Shown here: positions 6,472 through 12,820 of the stretch, one piece after another
Layout: every line of letters starts with the position of its first letter
Numbering within the stretch: the first letter of the stretch is position 1
Source of the DNA: HGM13634 sp045537285
GTDB lineage: Bacteria > Bacillota > Clostridia > TANB77 > CAG-508
Assembly: GCA_045537285.1 (NCBI GenBank)
Contig: JAZSPC010000007.1
Location: forward strand, 1-14,787
Direction: 5' to 3'
Length of the DNA stretch: 14,787 bases
Notes under the pieces: model-generated
Seen by the model: only the letters and a program-made list of their open reading frames with translations
Told to the model about the DNA's origin: nothing
Databases searched by the model: none
Translations under genes and position numbers: made by a program

Positions 6472-6768
6472 TTATATTGTAGGTATATTTAATTTATCTC
6501 CAATACTTAAATTACTATTACTTAGATTATTTAAAAATTTAATTTCATCTATAATATCTCTTACATCTTTATTTTCGAAGTAATCATTATTATTTTGCTC
6601 ATATTTAGCTATACTCCATAATGTATCTCCTGAACTTACTGCTATTTCTTTATACCTTATTTCTGTATGTGAGAAGCTAACATTAGCTAACATTAATATT
6701 AAAAATATTATTAATCCTATTATTATACTCATACTTCTTATAAATTTACTTTTATTTATTCTTCTCAT
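6472..6768 (-). CDS. YneA-like SOS division inhibitor with LysM domain
   Basis: This 98-residue protein has a basic N-terminus, one membrane span (about residues 13-31), and an extracellular LysM domain (about 39-97, beginning EIAVSSGDTLWSIAKYE and ending SIGDKLNIPTI), which should bind peptidoglycan. This is the layout of YneA, the Bacillus protein that delays septation after DNA damage. The assignment rests on that layout plus LexA boxes in the promoter. The reading frame stays open to an ATG at 6828, but that codon lies inside the promoter spacer. GGGAGG sits just before the ATG at 6768, so I use that start. No clear terminator follows. A general LysM protein is the alternative, but its SOS control argues for a division-arrest role. 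Confidence 0.75.
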   Translation of the reverse strand: MRRINKSKFIRSMSIIIGLIIFLILMLANVSFSHTEIRYKEIAVSSGDTLWSIAKYEQNNNDYFENKDVRDIIDEIKFLNNLSNSNLSIGDKLNIPTI

Positions 6769-6787
6769 AATTTTACCTCCCATATTA

Positions 6788-6801
6788 CGAACAATGTTTC
6801 G
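6788..6801 (-). promoter_or_regulatory. Second, imperfect LexA (SOS) box
   Basis: CGAAACATTGTTCG on the minus strand matches the 5+4+5 palindrome CGAAC-N4-GTTCG at nine of ten fixed positions. It lies in the short leader, between the -10 box and the ribosome binding site. Confidence 0.6.
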
Positions 6802-6813
6802 TTTTATATTTTT

Positions 6814-6842
6814 ATTATAAGCGAACATAAGTTCTTTGTCAA
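6814..6842 (-). promoter_or_regulatory. Consensus promoter of the YneA-like gene
   Basis: Minus strand: perfect TTGACA (6837-6842), a 17-base spacer and perfect TATAAT (6814-6819). Such a strong promoter needs tight repression, which fits the operator in its spacer. Confidence 0.85.
6822..6835 (-). promoter_or_regulatory. LexA (SOS) box in the promoter spacer
   Basis: GAACTTATGTTC, within AGAACTTATGTTCG on the minus strand, is an exact GAAC-N4-GTTC operator of the Gram-positive SOS type. It sits between the -35 and -10 boxes, where a bound repressor would block RNA polymerase. Confidence 0.8.
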
Positions 6843-6890
6843 TACTTTTTTATAAAAAGAGAAAAAATGTTTGTTTTTTATTTTAAATAA

Positions 6891-6923
6891 AAAGAATAGG
6901 AAATTACATATTCTCTATTCTTT
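6891..6923 (-). terminator. Terminator after spoVFB
   Basis: A 9-bp stem (AAAGAATAG/CTATTCTTT) with a 15-base loop is followed on the minus strand by TTATTT, just beyond the spoVFB stop codon. Confidence 0.6.
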
Positions 6924-6931
6924 CAAAATAT

Positions 6932-7510
6932 TCATAATAATATTGGTTGTATTTGTTCTCCGTCTAATGCATATTCTAATGTTTTCTTTATGTATCTAAA
7001 ATCGGATACTATTGAATTTGGCTTTGTAATTGGATTGTCTTGCTTAAATGGAACAAAGTAACAATTCTTTCTGTTCAGCAATCTTCCAAGATTTTCTGCA
7101 TTTCCTGATAGTCCATCATTTGTTGAAGGTGCAATAACCAAAGGATTATTGTTTCTTAAATGTGATTTGGCAGCCATAGTTACTGGTGTATCTGAAATTC
7201 CAAGACTTATTTTAGCCAGTGTATTTCCCGTACAAGGAGCAATTATCATAATGTCAGTTAGTTTTTTAGGACCTATTGGTTCAGCACCTTCTATACTATG
7301 TATTATTTTGTTTCCTGTTAATTCTTCAATCCTTTTAATATAATCGATTGCTGTGCCAAATTTAGTATTTTTCTCATATGCATTATGTGACATTATCGGT
7401 AATATATGTGCATCTTCTTTTAATAACTCTTTTATTTGTAATATGATATTTTCAAATTCTCCAAATGCACTTGTTATACAAAAACCTATCTTTTTATCTT
7501 TTAACTCCAT
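6932..7510 (-). CDS. spoVFB: Dipicolinate synthase subunit B (SpoVFB)
   Basis: SpoVFB is the flavoprotein-like subunit of dipicolinate synthase, which with SpoVFA makes dipicolinic acid from dihydroxytetrahydrodipicolinate in the mother cell late in sporulation. The 192-residue protein has the family's Rossmann-like start (KKIGFCITSAFGEFENI), the APCTGNTLAKISLGISDTPV segment (about 93-112), LVIAPSTNDGLSGNAENLG (about 125-143) and FVPFKQDNP near the end. I start it at the ATG at 7510, because AGGAGGG (7517-7523) is correctly spaced there; upstream in-frame codons overlap that site. A possible sigma-K promoter lies about 30 bases upstream. The usual partner gene spoVFA is not adjacent: the upstream neighbour is a divergent small gene and the downstream neighbour is the YneA-like gene. 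Confidence 0.9.
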   Translation of the reverse strand: MELKDKKIGFCITSAFGEFENIILQIKELLKEDAHILPIMSHNAYEKNTKFGTAIDYIKRIEELTGNKIIHSIEGAEPIGPKKLTDIMIIAPCTGNTLAKISLGISDTPVTMAAKSHLRNNNPLVIAPSTNDGLSGNAENLGRLLNRKNCYFVPFKQDNPITKPNSIVSDFRYIKKTLEYALDGEQIQPILL

Positions 7511-7543
7511 TCTCATCCCTCCTATTATATACAATATTCTATA

Positions 7544-7573
7544 TATTTTATGCTTTTATGTTTATTAAAGTAC
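7544..7573 (-). promoter_or_regulatory. Possible sigma-K promoter of spoVFB
   Basis: On the minus strand CATAAAATA (7544-7552) fits the sigma-K -10 pattern CATA-N3-TA, with an AC-containing GTAC 17 bases upstream (7570-7573). The start would fall near 7537, about 25 bases before the ATG. Late mother-cell control fits the gene's job, but such short patterns occur by chance in AT-rich DNA. Confidence 0.35.
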
Positions 7574-7581
7574 TTGTTTTA

Positions 7582-7610
7582 TTTACTTTTATGTAAAGTT
7601 ATGATATAAT
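7582..7610 (+). promoter_or_regulatory. Extended -10 promoter of the DUF6440-like gene
   Basis: TTTACT (7582-7587), a 17-base spacer ending in TGA, and a perfect TATAAT (7605-7610). The start near 7617 gives a leader of about 95 bases. Confidence 0.6.
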
Positions 7611-7711
7611 TTTAATACTTTAATTTAAATACCTCGTGTTTACTTAAAGTTTAACTATTGGCACAAATGGTTATTTCACGTATATTAAAATTTATTTTTG
7701 GAGGTTATATT

Positions 7712-7927
7712 TTGATTTACAATACAGAAAGCATAAAATTTCAAATAGCAAGGCTTAAAGATCGTGATAATATTACAGTACTTGTTGAAGAAACAACAGA
7801 TGTTATCTATCTTAAATTAAGTGAGGGATATGGTATGGGTGGATTAACACCTATGTTAGATCCTGAAAACGGTTTGCCACTTACATATAAGGTTTGGGAA
7901 GCTAAATATAAAAATAAGAACAAATAA
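7712..7927 (+). CDS. Small DUF6440-like protein, TTG start
   Basis: This 71-residue cytoplasmic protein carries ITVLVEETTDVIYL followed by EGYGMGGLTPMLDPENGLPL (residues 38-57). That pattern of a short beta-strand, then a glycine-rich GYGGGLTPLLD-like loop, is typical of the DUF6440 family of small Firmicutes proteins of unknown function. The frame stays open to an ATG at 7658, but no ribosome binding site precedes that codon. GGAGG at 7700-7704 lies 7 bases before a TTG at 7712, so I take TTG as the start. The unused upstream residues would include an unrelated hydrophobic stretch. It is a single-gene unit, divergent from spoVFB. Family assignment is moderate and by memory of the motif. Confidence 0.7.
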   Translation: MIYNTESIKFQIARLKDRDNITVLVEETTDVIYLKLSEGYGMGGLTPMLDPENGLPLTYKVWEAKYKNKNK

Positions 7928-7960
7928 AAACAAGCGGGAATGTGCCTTCTCGCTTGTTTT
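7927..7960. terminator. Bidirectional terminator between convergent genes
   Basis: A 14-bp stem with one G-U pair (7927-7940 with 7947-7960) and a 6-base loop has T-rich tails on both strands. It closes the DUF6440-like gene and the pta-ackA operon. Confidence 0.9.
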
Positions 7961-7973
7961 CTTTTTTATTTAA

Positions 7974-9173
7974 TTACATATTTTCAACTAATGTTTTAGT
8001 ATCTCTCGCGATAACTAATTCTTCGTTTGTTGGTACTATATATGCTCTTATTTTAGATTCTGATTTAGTAATTACTACTTCTTGTCCTCTTACATTGTTA
8101 GCTTCTTCATCTATTTCTAATCCCATGAATTTTAAGTAATTACATATTTTCTTTCTAATATTTATTTGGTTTTCACCAATTCCACCTGTAAATACTACTA
8201 GGTCTACTCCACCCATAGATACTGCATATCTTGCAACATATTGAGCAATTGATTTTGTAAACATTTCTATTGCAATTTTTGCTTTTGGTTTATCTTCTTC
8301 ATAAGAGGCAAGTTCTATTTGTCTGAAATCTGGGTCTAAACCTGTTATTCCATATAGTCCTGATTTTTTGTTTAATAAAGTATTAACTTCTTTTGAAGTT
8401 AAGTTTTCTTTTTCCATAATGTCAGTTACAACAGATGGATCCAAATCTCCTGAACGTGTAACCATTGGGAATCCACCAAGTGGAGAAAGTCCCATAGATG
8501 TATCTATTGATTTACCACCTTGAATAGCCGCAATACTTGCACCTTGTCCTAAGTGACATGTAACTATTTTTAAATCTTCTATTGGTTTTCCTTCTAATTC
8601 AGCAACTCTTCTTGAAACGAATAAATGAGATGTTCCATGGAAACCATATTTTCTTATTTTATGTTTTTGATATAATTCATATGGTATTGGATATAAGTAA
8701 TTTTCTTCTGGCATTGTTTGATGAAATGCTGTATCGAATACTGCAACCATAGGTACTCCTGGCATAGCAGCTTGACAAGCTCTCATTCCTAAAAGACCTG
8801 CTGGATTGTGTAATGGTGCTAATGGTGAACATGAATCAAATTTTTTAATAACATCTTCATCTATTATAACTGATTTATCAAATATTTCTCCTCCATGAAC
8901 TGCTCTATGTCCAACTGCATCTATTTCTTTTAAATCTTCTATAACTTTATATTCTGGATTTACAAATTGTTTTAAAATTATATCTAATGCTTCTGTATGG
9001 TTCATAACCGGTGTTTTTATAACATAAGCATTTCCATTAACTTTATGCGTTAAAAAAGACTCTTCTTCTCCTATTCTTTCAAAATTTCCTTTTGCTAAAA
9101 GACTTTCATCTTCCATATTAATTAATTGGTATTTTAAAGATGAACTTCCACAGTTTACTACTAAAACTTTCAT
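7974..9173 (-). CDS. ackA: Acetate kinase
   Basis: Acetate kinase makes ATP and acetate from acetyl phosphate and ADP, the energy-yielding end step of acetate fermentation in the cytoplasm. The 399 residues contain every expected active-site element of the ASKHA-fold enzyme: N7 (VNCGSSSLKYQ), R90 (VGHRAVHGG), H122, D147 (VFDTAFHQTMP), H179 (YGFHGTSH), the nucleotide loop CHLGQGASIAAI (206-217), R240 (MVTRSGDLDP), GGIGEN (330-335) and E385 (PTNEELVIARDT). Length is normal. GAAAGGAA precedes the ATG. It lies 20 bases downstream of pta and is clearly cotranscribed with it. A bidirectional hairpin terminator follows. Confidence 0.98.
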   Translation of the reverse strand: MKVLVVNCGSSSLKYQLINMEDESLLAKGNFERIGEEESFLTHKVNGNAYVIKTPVMNHTEALDIILKQFVNPEYKVIEDLKEIDAVGHRAVHGGEIFDKSVIIDEDVIKKFDSCSPLAPLHNPAGLLGMRACQAAMPGVPMVAVFDTAFHQTMPEENYLYPIPYELYQKHKIRKYGFHGTSHLFVSRRVAELEGKPIEDLKIVTCHLGQGASIAAIQGGKSIDTSMGLSPLGGFPMVTRSGDLDPSVVTDIMEKENLTSKEVNTLLNKKSGLYGITGLDPDFRQIELASYEEDKPKAKIAIEMFTKSIAQYVARYAVSMGGVDLVVFTGGIGENQINIRKKICNYLKFMGLEIDEEANNVRGQEVVITKSESKIRAYIVPTNEELVIARDTKTLVENM

Positions 9174-9193
9174 TTTAACTTTTCCTTTCTTTT

Positions 9194-10192
9194 TTATTTA
9201 GTTTGTGCTTGGACAGCTGTTATAGCTACTACTCCAACTATATCATCACTACTACAACCTCTTGATAAATCATTAACAGGTTTAGCAATACCTTGACATA
9301 GTGGACCATATGCCTCTGATTTTGCTAATCTTTGCACTAATTTATACCCTATATTTCCAGCATTTAAGTCTGGGAATATTAATGTATTCGCATGTCCTGC
9401 AACTTCACTTCCAGGAGCTTTCTTTTCTCCTATTTCTTTTACTATTGCAGCATCTAATTGCATTTCTCCGTCTGCTTTTAATTCTGGCGCTTTTTCTTTT
9501 AATAATTTTGTAGCTTCAACAACTTTATCAACTAGCTCTGATTTAGCACTTCCATAAGTTGAATATGAAAGCATTGCTACTTTTGCTTCTTTTTCAACTA
9601 ATTGTTCAAAACTTTTAGCTGATGATATTGCTATTTCAGAAAGTTCCTCAGCTGTTGGATTTGGATTTAATCCAGCATCTGAAAATATAAATGTTCCCTC
9701 TTCTCCATATTCGCAATCTGGTACAACCATTAAGAAAAATGCTGATACCAATTTCGTTCCTGGCGCTGTTTTTAGTATTTGAAGAGCTGGTCTTAATGTA
9801 TCTGCTGTTGAATGTGCAGCTCCTGAAACTAATCCGTCAGCATCTTCGTTCTTTACCATCATCATTCCAAAGTACACGTAATTTAACATCATTTCTCTGG
9901 CTTGTTCTTCTGTTAAGCCCTTTGCTTTTCGTAACTCATAAAACTTGTTTACGTATTCTTCATATTTTTCTGATTTCGAAGGATCTACTATTGTTGCACC
10001 TTCTATATTTATGTTATTATCTAATGCTAATTTTTTTGTATTTTCCTCATTTCCAACTAATATTACATTTGCAAAACCTTCTTTTAATATTTTTTCTGCT
10101 GCTTGTAATACTCTTACGTCTTCTGTTTCAGGTAATACTATTGATTTTAAATCTTTTCTTGCTTTTTCTTTAATTCCTTCAATAAAGTTCAT
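9194..10192 (-). CDS. pta: Phosphate acetyltransferase
   Basis: Pta converts acetyl-CoA and phosphate to acetyl phosphate and CoA, feeding acetate kinase. The 332 residues are the short single-domain form, without the N-terminal regulatory domains of the enterobacterial enzyme. Visible family blocks are SIVLPETEDVRVLQAA (17-32), DGLVSGAAHSTADTLRPALQ (about 119-138), VAMLSYSTYGSAKSE, NTLIFPDLNAGNIGYKLVQR, and the C-terminal VNDLSRGCSSDDIV, with the catalytic Ser310-Arg311 pair. AAAGGAG lies a few bases before the ATG. It is the first gene of the pta-ackA operon, driven by a good promoter at 10226-10254. Confidence 0.97.
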   Translation of the reverse strand: MNFIEGIKEKARKDLKSIVLPETEDVRVLQAAEKILKEGFANVILVGNEENTKKLALDNNINIEGATIVDPSKSEKYEEYVNKFYELRKAKGLTEEQAREMMLNYVYFGMMMVKNEDADGLVSGAAHSTADTLRPALQILKTAPGTKLVSAFFLMVVPDCEYGEEGTFIFSDAGLNPNPTAEELSEIAISSAKSFEQLVEKEAKVAMLSYSTYGSAKSELVDKVVEATKLLKEKAPELKADGEMQLDAAIVKEIGEKKAPGSEVAGHANTLIFPDLNAGNIGYKLVQRLAKSEAYGPLCQGIAKPVNDLSRGCSSDDIVGVVAITAVQAQTK

Positions 10193-10225
10193 ATTATACT
10201 CCTTTCCTTTATTAAAACCTATACT

Positions 10226-10254
10226 ATTATATAGATAATTATGAAAAAGTACAA
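10226..10254 (-). promoter_or_regulatory. Promoter of pta-ackA
   Basis: On the minus strand TTGTAC (10249-10254) and a perfect TATAAT (10226-10231) are 17 bases apart. The leader is only about 27 bases, and no operator or riboswitch is visible. Confidence 0.75.
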
Positions 10255-10283
10255 GATATTTCTATTAATTTTTCAAAAGAAAA

Positions 10284-10305
10284 AAGAACAGTAATTACTG
10301 TTCTT
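10284..10305 (-). terminator. Terminator after the receiver gene
   Basis: A 22-base perfect palindrome that includes the stop codon is followed on the minus strand by TTTTCTTTTG. Confidence 0.8.
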
Positions 10306-10690
10306 CTTTCTCTAAGAGATTAATAAACCATCTTAATAATGAGTAGTCATCTTCGACATACATTTGTCCTTTTACGTTAGGATTTTCTTTCATGATTTCT
10401 TCTAGTTCAATATAACTAGTAGAATTGATTAAAATTGGAATTTTAACTTCTTTTCTAGTTAATTCCTTAACTAATTCTAAACCTTTTTTGAAATCATAGT
10501 CATCCGAATTGTCGTAACTGGTTAAACCTAAGTCTAAGATAATGCCATTAATTTCACCTGAATTACGTAAGGCATATCTGATTGCAGGTCTAACAGAACG
10601 GCAAAAATGTGTGTCAATCTTTCTTCTTTTTAAGACGTCTTCTACATATAGCCGTTTTAGAATGTCATCTTCCACTACAAGAATTTTCAT
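10295..10690 (-). CDS. Stand-alone atypical response-regulator receiver protein
   Basis: This 131-residue protein looks like a single CheY-type receiver domain with no output domain. It starts with MKILVVEDDI (acidic D8 and D9), has the likely phospho-acceptor D53 (GIILDLGL) and S90/T91 (PILINST). The lysine that normally follows strand five is not visible: the matching stretch reads VKGQMYVEDD. The loop after D53 is long and acidic (TSYDNSDDYD), unlike standard receivers. I start it at the ATG at 10690, though its ribosome binding site (AAAGGTGG) is somewhat distant at 11 bases; an upstream in-frame GTG lies inside that site. It is a single-gene unit with a near-perfect promoter, and no histidine kinase is nearby. 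It may work through protein contact, or be a degenerate receiver. Confidence 0.8.
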   Translation of the reverse strand: MKILVVEDDILKRLYVEDVLKRRKIDTHFCRSVRPAIRYALRNSGEINGIILDLGLTSYDNSDDYDFKKGLELVKELTRKEVKIPILINSTSYIELEEIMKENPNVKGQMYVEDDYSLLRWFINLLEKEEQ

Positions 10691-10727
10691 GTTGCATATG
10701 ACCACCTTTCAATTTTTTATACATATT

Positions 10728-10756
10728 ATTATAGCATAGAAATAATTTTATTGCAA
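10728..10756 (-). promoter_or_regulatory. Promoter of the receiver gene
   Basis: On the minus strand TTGCAA (10751-10756), a 17-base spacer ending in TGC, and a perfect TATAAT (10728-10733) make a strong extended -10 promoter. Confidence 0.8.
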
Positions 10757-10773
10757 TTACTATCGATTATACA

Positions 10774-10805
10774 AAAATAAAGTAGCCAATTTGCTACTTT
10801 ATTTT
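10774..10805 (-). terminator. Terminator after trmB
   Basis: A perfect 13-bp stem (10774-10786 with 10793-10805) with a 6-base loop overlaps the trmB stop codon and ends the three-gene operon. Confidence 0.85.
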
Positions 10806-11464
10806 AACTTTGCAATTAATGCTTTTATTTTTATTCCTTCATCTGAAAACATTTTTTCGTGTTCAGTAACAATATTTTTCCCATCTAATATGTCATCATT
10901 ATGCAAATCAAAGGTTTTTCTTAATATTTCAAAACCAGCTTCCTCAAAATACTTTAAGCTATCATTAAATAATCCTTCATCATCTGTTTTTAAATATATC
11001 TCATTTCCAGATTCTAAGAATTGCTTATAATGTTCTAATTGTTTTGTATGTGTTAATCTTTTCTTTTTGTGTTTTGGTTTTGGCCAAGGATTGCAAAAAT
11101 TGATATATATTCTTTCTATTTTGTCCTCTAAACTAATTATATTGTTAATTCTTTCAATATCGTATCTGACTAATACTAAATTATCTACTTTTATATTGTT
11201 GTCATTGTATTTTTCTTCTACTTTTCGCTTTGCTAAACCAAGCATTGCATCTACTAAATCTATTGCAATATAGTTTATATCTTGATTTCTAAAAGCAAGT
11301 TCTGATATAAAACTTCCTTTTCCACATCCAAGTTCAATATGCAAAGGTTGACCAGAGACTTTAAATTTAGTCTTCCATTTACCTTTATAATCTTCTGGTA
11401 TATCTTCATAAAAATAACTAGCTTCCAATTCAGGTCTAGCCCATGGTTTAAATCTTATTCTCAT
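10799..11464 (-). CDS. trmB: tRNA (guanine-N7-)-methyltransferase
   Basis: TrmB methylates G46 in the variable loop of tRNAs at N7, using S-adenosylmethionine. The 221 residues show the N-terminal RFKPWARPELE segment, the SAM-binding HIELGCGKGSF loop (42-52), acidic D69 at the end of strand two (YIAIDLVDA), the tRNA-side motif NFCNPWPKPKHKKKRLTH (122-139) and YLKTDDEGLF (157-166). Position 125 is Asn where many TrmB proteins, including E. coli, have the Asp of the DPW motif. AAAGGAA precedes the ATG at 11464. The start overlaps the upstream transporter gene by 17 bases, which suggests coupled translation. It is the last gene of the operon. Confidence 0.95.
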   Translation of the reverse strand: MRIRFKPWARPELEASYFYEDIPEDYKGKWKTKFKVSGQPLHIELGCGKGSFISELAFRNQDINYIAIDLVDAMLGLAKRKVEEKYNDNNIKVDNLVLVRYDIERINNIISLEDKIERIYINFCNPWPKPKHKKKRLTHTKQLEHYKQFLESGNEIYLKTDDEGLFNDSLKYFEEAGFEILRKTFDLHNDDILDGKNIVTEHEKMFSDEGIKIKALIAKLK

Positions 11465-11900
11465 TTTTTAGTTCCTTTCGTATCAATTTGATTCCTTTTA
11501 TTGATTCTGTTATAAATATTGCAAGTGCCATACCAGCAGCTATAAATATTGCTTGTAACAAATAATATGTAGATTCCGCATGATTATTATTAATTAAATA
11601 ATAAATCATTTTATACATTGCAACTCCTGGAACGGTAGGTAATATCCCTGGAATTAAAAATATAGTTGATACTGCATTTAATATTTTAGATAATATCACA
11701 GAAATTATTGCTACAACTAATGTTGATACAAAATATGCAACTATATCATCTAACCCAAAATGTGTGCATAATAGGTAAACTAACCATGCTATTGCTCCCA
11801 CTGTTCCTGCAATGCAAACATATTTCTTAGGAACTTCTAGTTTAATAGAAAATGCTACTACTGCTATAAATGATGCAACAATTTGTATAAATATTTCCAT
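11448..11900 (-). CDS. Threonine/serine exporter family, small subunit (ThrE_2 type)
   Basis: This 150-residue integral membrane protein matches the short ThrE_2 (DUF3815) half of two-part threonine/serine exporter-type transporters. It has about five hydrophobic spans across its length. The conserved LIPGILPTVPGVAMYKMIYYL segment (about 82-102) carries the proline/glycine motif of this family. A short charged tail (IRKELKNENK) closes it. AGGGGG sits 7 bases before the ATG, and the gene starts 21 bases after the larger transporter half, so the two surely act together. Its 3' end overlaps trmB. Substrate is inferred from the family and is not proven for this pair. Confidence 0.85.
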   Translation of the reverse strand: MEIFIQIVASFIAVVAFSIKLEVPKKYVCIAGTVGAIAWLVYLLCTHFGLDDIVAYFVSTLVVAIISVILSKILNAVSTIFLIPGILPTVPGVAMYKMIYYLINNNHAESTYYLLQAIFIAAGMALAIFITESIKGIKLIRKELKNENKI

Positions 11901-11921
11901 TATTATTTCCCCCTATTTTAA

Positions 11922-12725
11922 TTATAATAAAAGGTTACTTATATATAAACCTACAAATACCCCTATCGCAACAGACAGTGCCTGAACTAGGGCGTCTAGA
12001 AGCCTTGCTGCCCCCGACATATAATCTCCATTAAAAGTGTCTCTTGCAGCATTTGTTATTGCTATTCCTGGAACATATGGCATAATAAATCCAACAACAA
12101 CTGATTGAACATTAGAGCGAATTAAGTTGCTTAATACAGATGCAACAAAAGAAGCTATGATTACAATAATAGAATTTTTCATAAAATCATTTATCCTTAT
12201 ATATGAAGAAATTTTATTTAAAATCGCTATTATAATACCACATATTAATGCCGAAATAATATCTAGATATGTTCCATTCAACATAGTTGTAAATGCTGGT
12301 GGCACTAAAATTAAAGAAATATCTTTTAGTAAGTCGCTATATTGATTAACTTTTTTTATCTTTTTTAACTCGTGAAACAACTCTTCTAAATCTATTTCTT
12401 GATTACAATATTTATTTATCATTAAATTTGCTAAATTTATTCTATTTAAATTAATGGTTCTCTCATGTATTCTACTCACAGCAGTAATATGATCGATTGA
12501 TGGGTCTGATAAAGTTACGATAATACTAGTAGTCATAACCACAACTTCAACATGTTTCATATTAGTTGTTTTAAGTAATCTATGTACAGCTTCTTCTACC
12601 CTATTAGTTTCCGCACCATTTTTTAGCATAATTTCTCCTAATAAAATAGCTGTATCAACTAGTAGACTATAATTAAATACTTGTTTTTTATGTATAATTT
12701 TATCTATTTTATATTTTGTAGCCAC
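11922..12725 (-). CDS. Threonine/serine exporter family, large subunit (ThrE/DUF1212 type), GTG start
   Basis: This 267-residue protein has a soluble N-terminal domain (about 1-130), with the family signature LLGEIMLKNGAETNRVEE and an amphipathic helical region, then about five membrane spans (from 133 to the end). GFIMPYVPGIAITNAARD (about 214-231) is the conserved channel-side motif that echoes the PGILPTVPG motif of its partner. The family exports threonine and serine in Corynebacterium. I use the GTG at 12725, 8 bases after GGAGG (12734-12738). The alternative TTG at 12740 overlaps that site. An out-of-frame ATG overlaps the GTG by two bases and opens only seven codons. It is first in the operon with the ThrE_2 half and trmB. 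Confidence 0.85.
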   Translation of the reverse strand: MATKYKIDKIIHKKQVFNYSLLVDTAILLGEIMLKNGAETNRVEEAVHRLLKTTNMKHVEVVVMTTSIIVTLSDPSIDHITAVSRIHERTINLNRINLANLMINKYCNQEIDLEELFHELKKIKKVNQYSDLLKDISLILVPPAFTTMLNGTYLDIISALICGIIIAILNKISSYIRINDFMKNSIIVIIASFVASVLSNLIRSNVQSVVVGFIMPYVPGIAITNAARDTFNGDYMSGAARLLDALVQALSVAIGVFVGLYISNLLL

Positions 12726-12753
12726 ATTTTTATCCTCCAATAAATACCATAAT

Positions 12754-12782
12754 ATTTTACCACAATTATATTATATTTACAA
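12754..12782 (-). promoter_or_regulatory. Promoter of the transporter-trmB operon
   Basis: On the minus strand TTGTAA (12777-12782), a 17-base spacer ending in TGG, and TAAAAT (12754-12759) form an extended -10 promoter. Its -35 box touches that of the divergent pseudouridine synthase promoter. Confidence 0.65.
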
Positions 12783-12811
12783 TTGACTTTAAAAATAATT
12801 TTATATATACT
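12783..12811 (+). promoter_or_regulatory. Promoter of the leaderless pseudouridine synthase gene
   Basis: TTGACT (12783-12788) and TATACT (12806-12811) are 17 bases apart. The expected start, 7 to 10 bases after the -10 box, falls at 12818-12821, at or within three bases of the ATG. Confidence 0.65.
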
Positions 12812-12820
12812 TAATTCGTT

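Noticed and set aside
6769..6828. Longer N-terminus for the YneA-like protein from the ATG at 6828
   Set aside because: That ATG lies within the promoter spacer and LexA box, so it could not be in the mRNA; the ATG at 6768 has a good ribosome binding site.
7658..7711. ATG start at 7658 for the DUF6440-like protein
   Set aside because: No ribosome binding site there; GGAGG is ideally placed for the TTG at 7712, and the family motif lies downstream.
9691..10238. Two long plus-strand open frames rich in Leu, Phe and Ser
   Set aside because: They are antisense shadows of pta, without ribosome binding sites, and their composition reflects reversed AT-rich codons.
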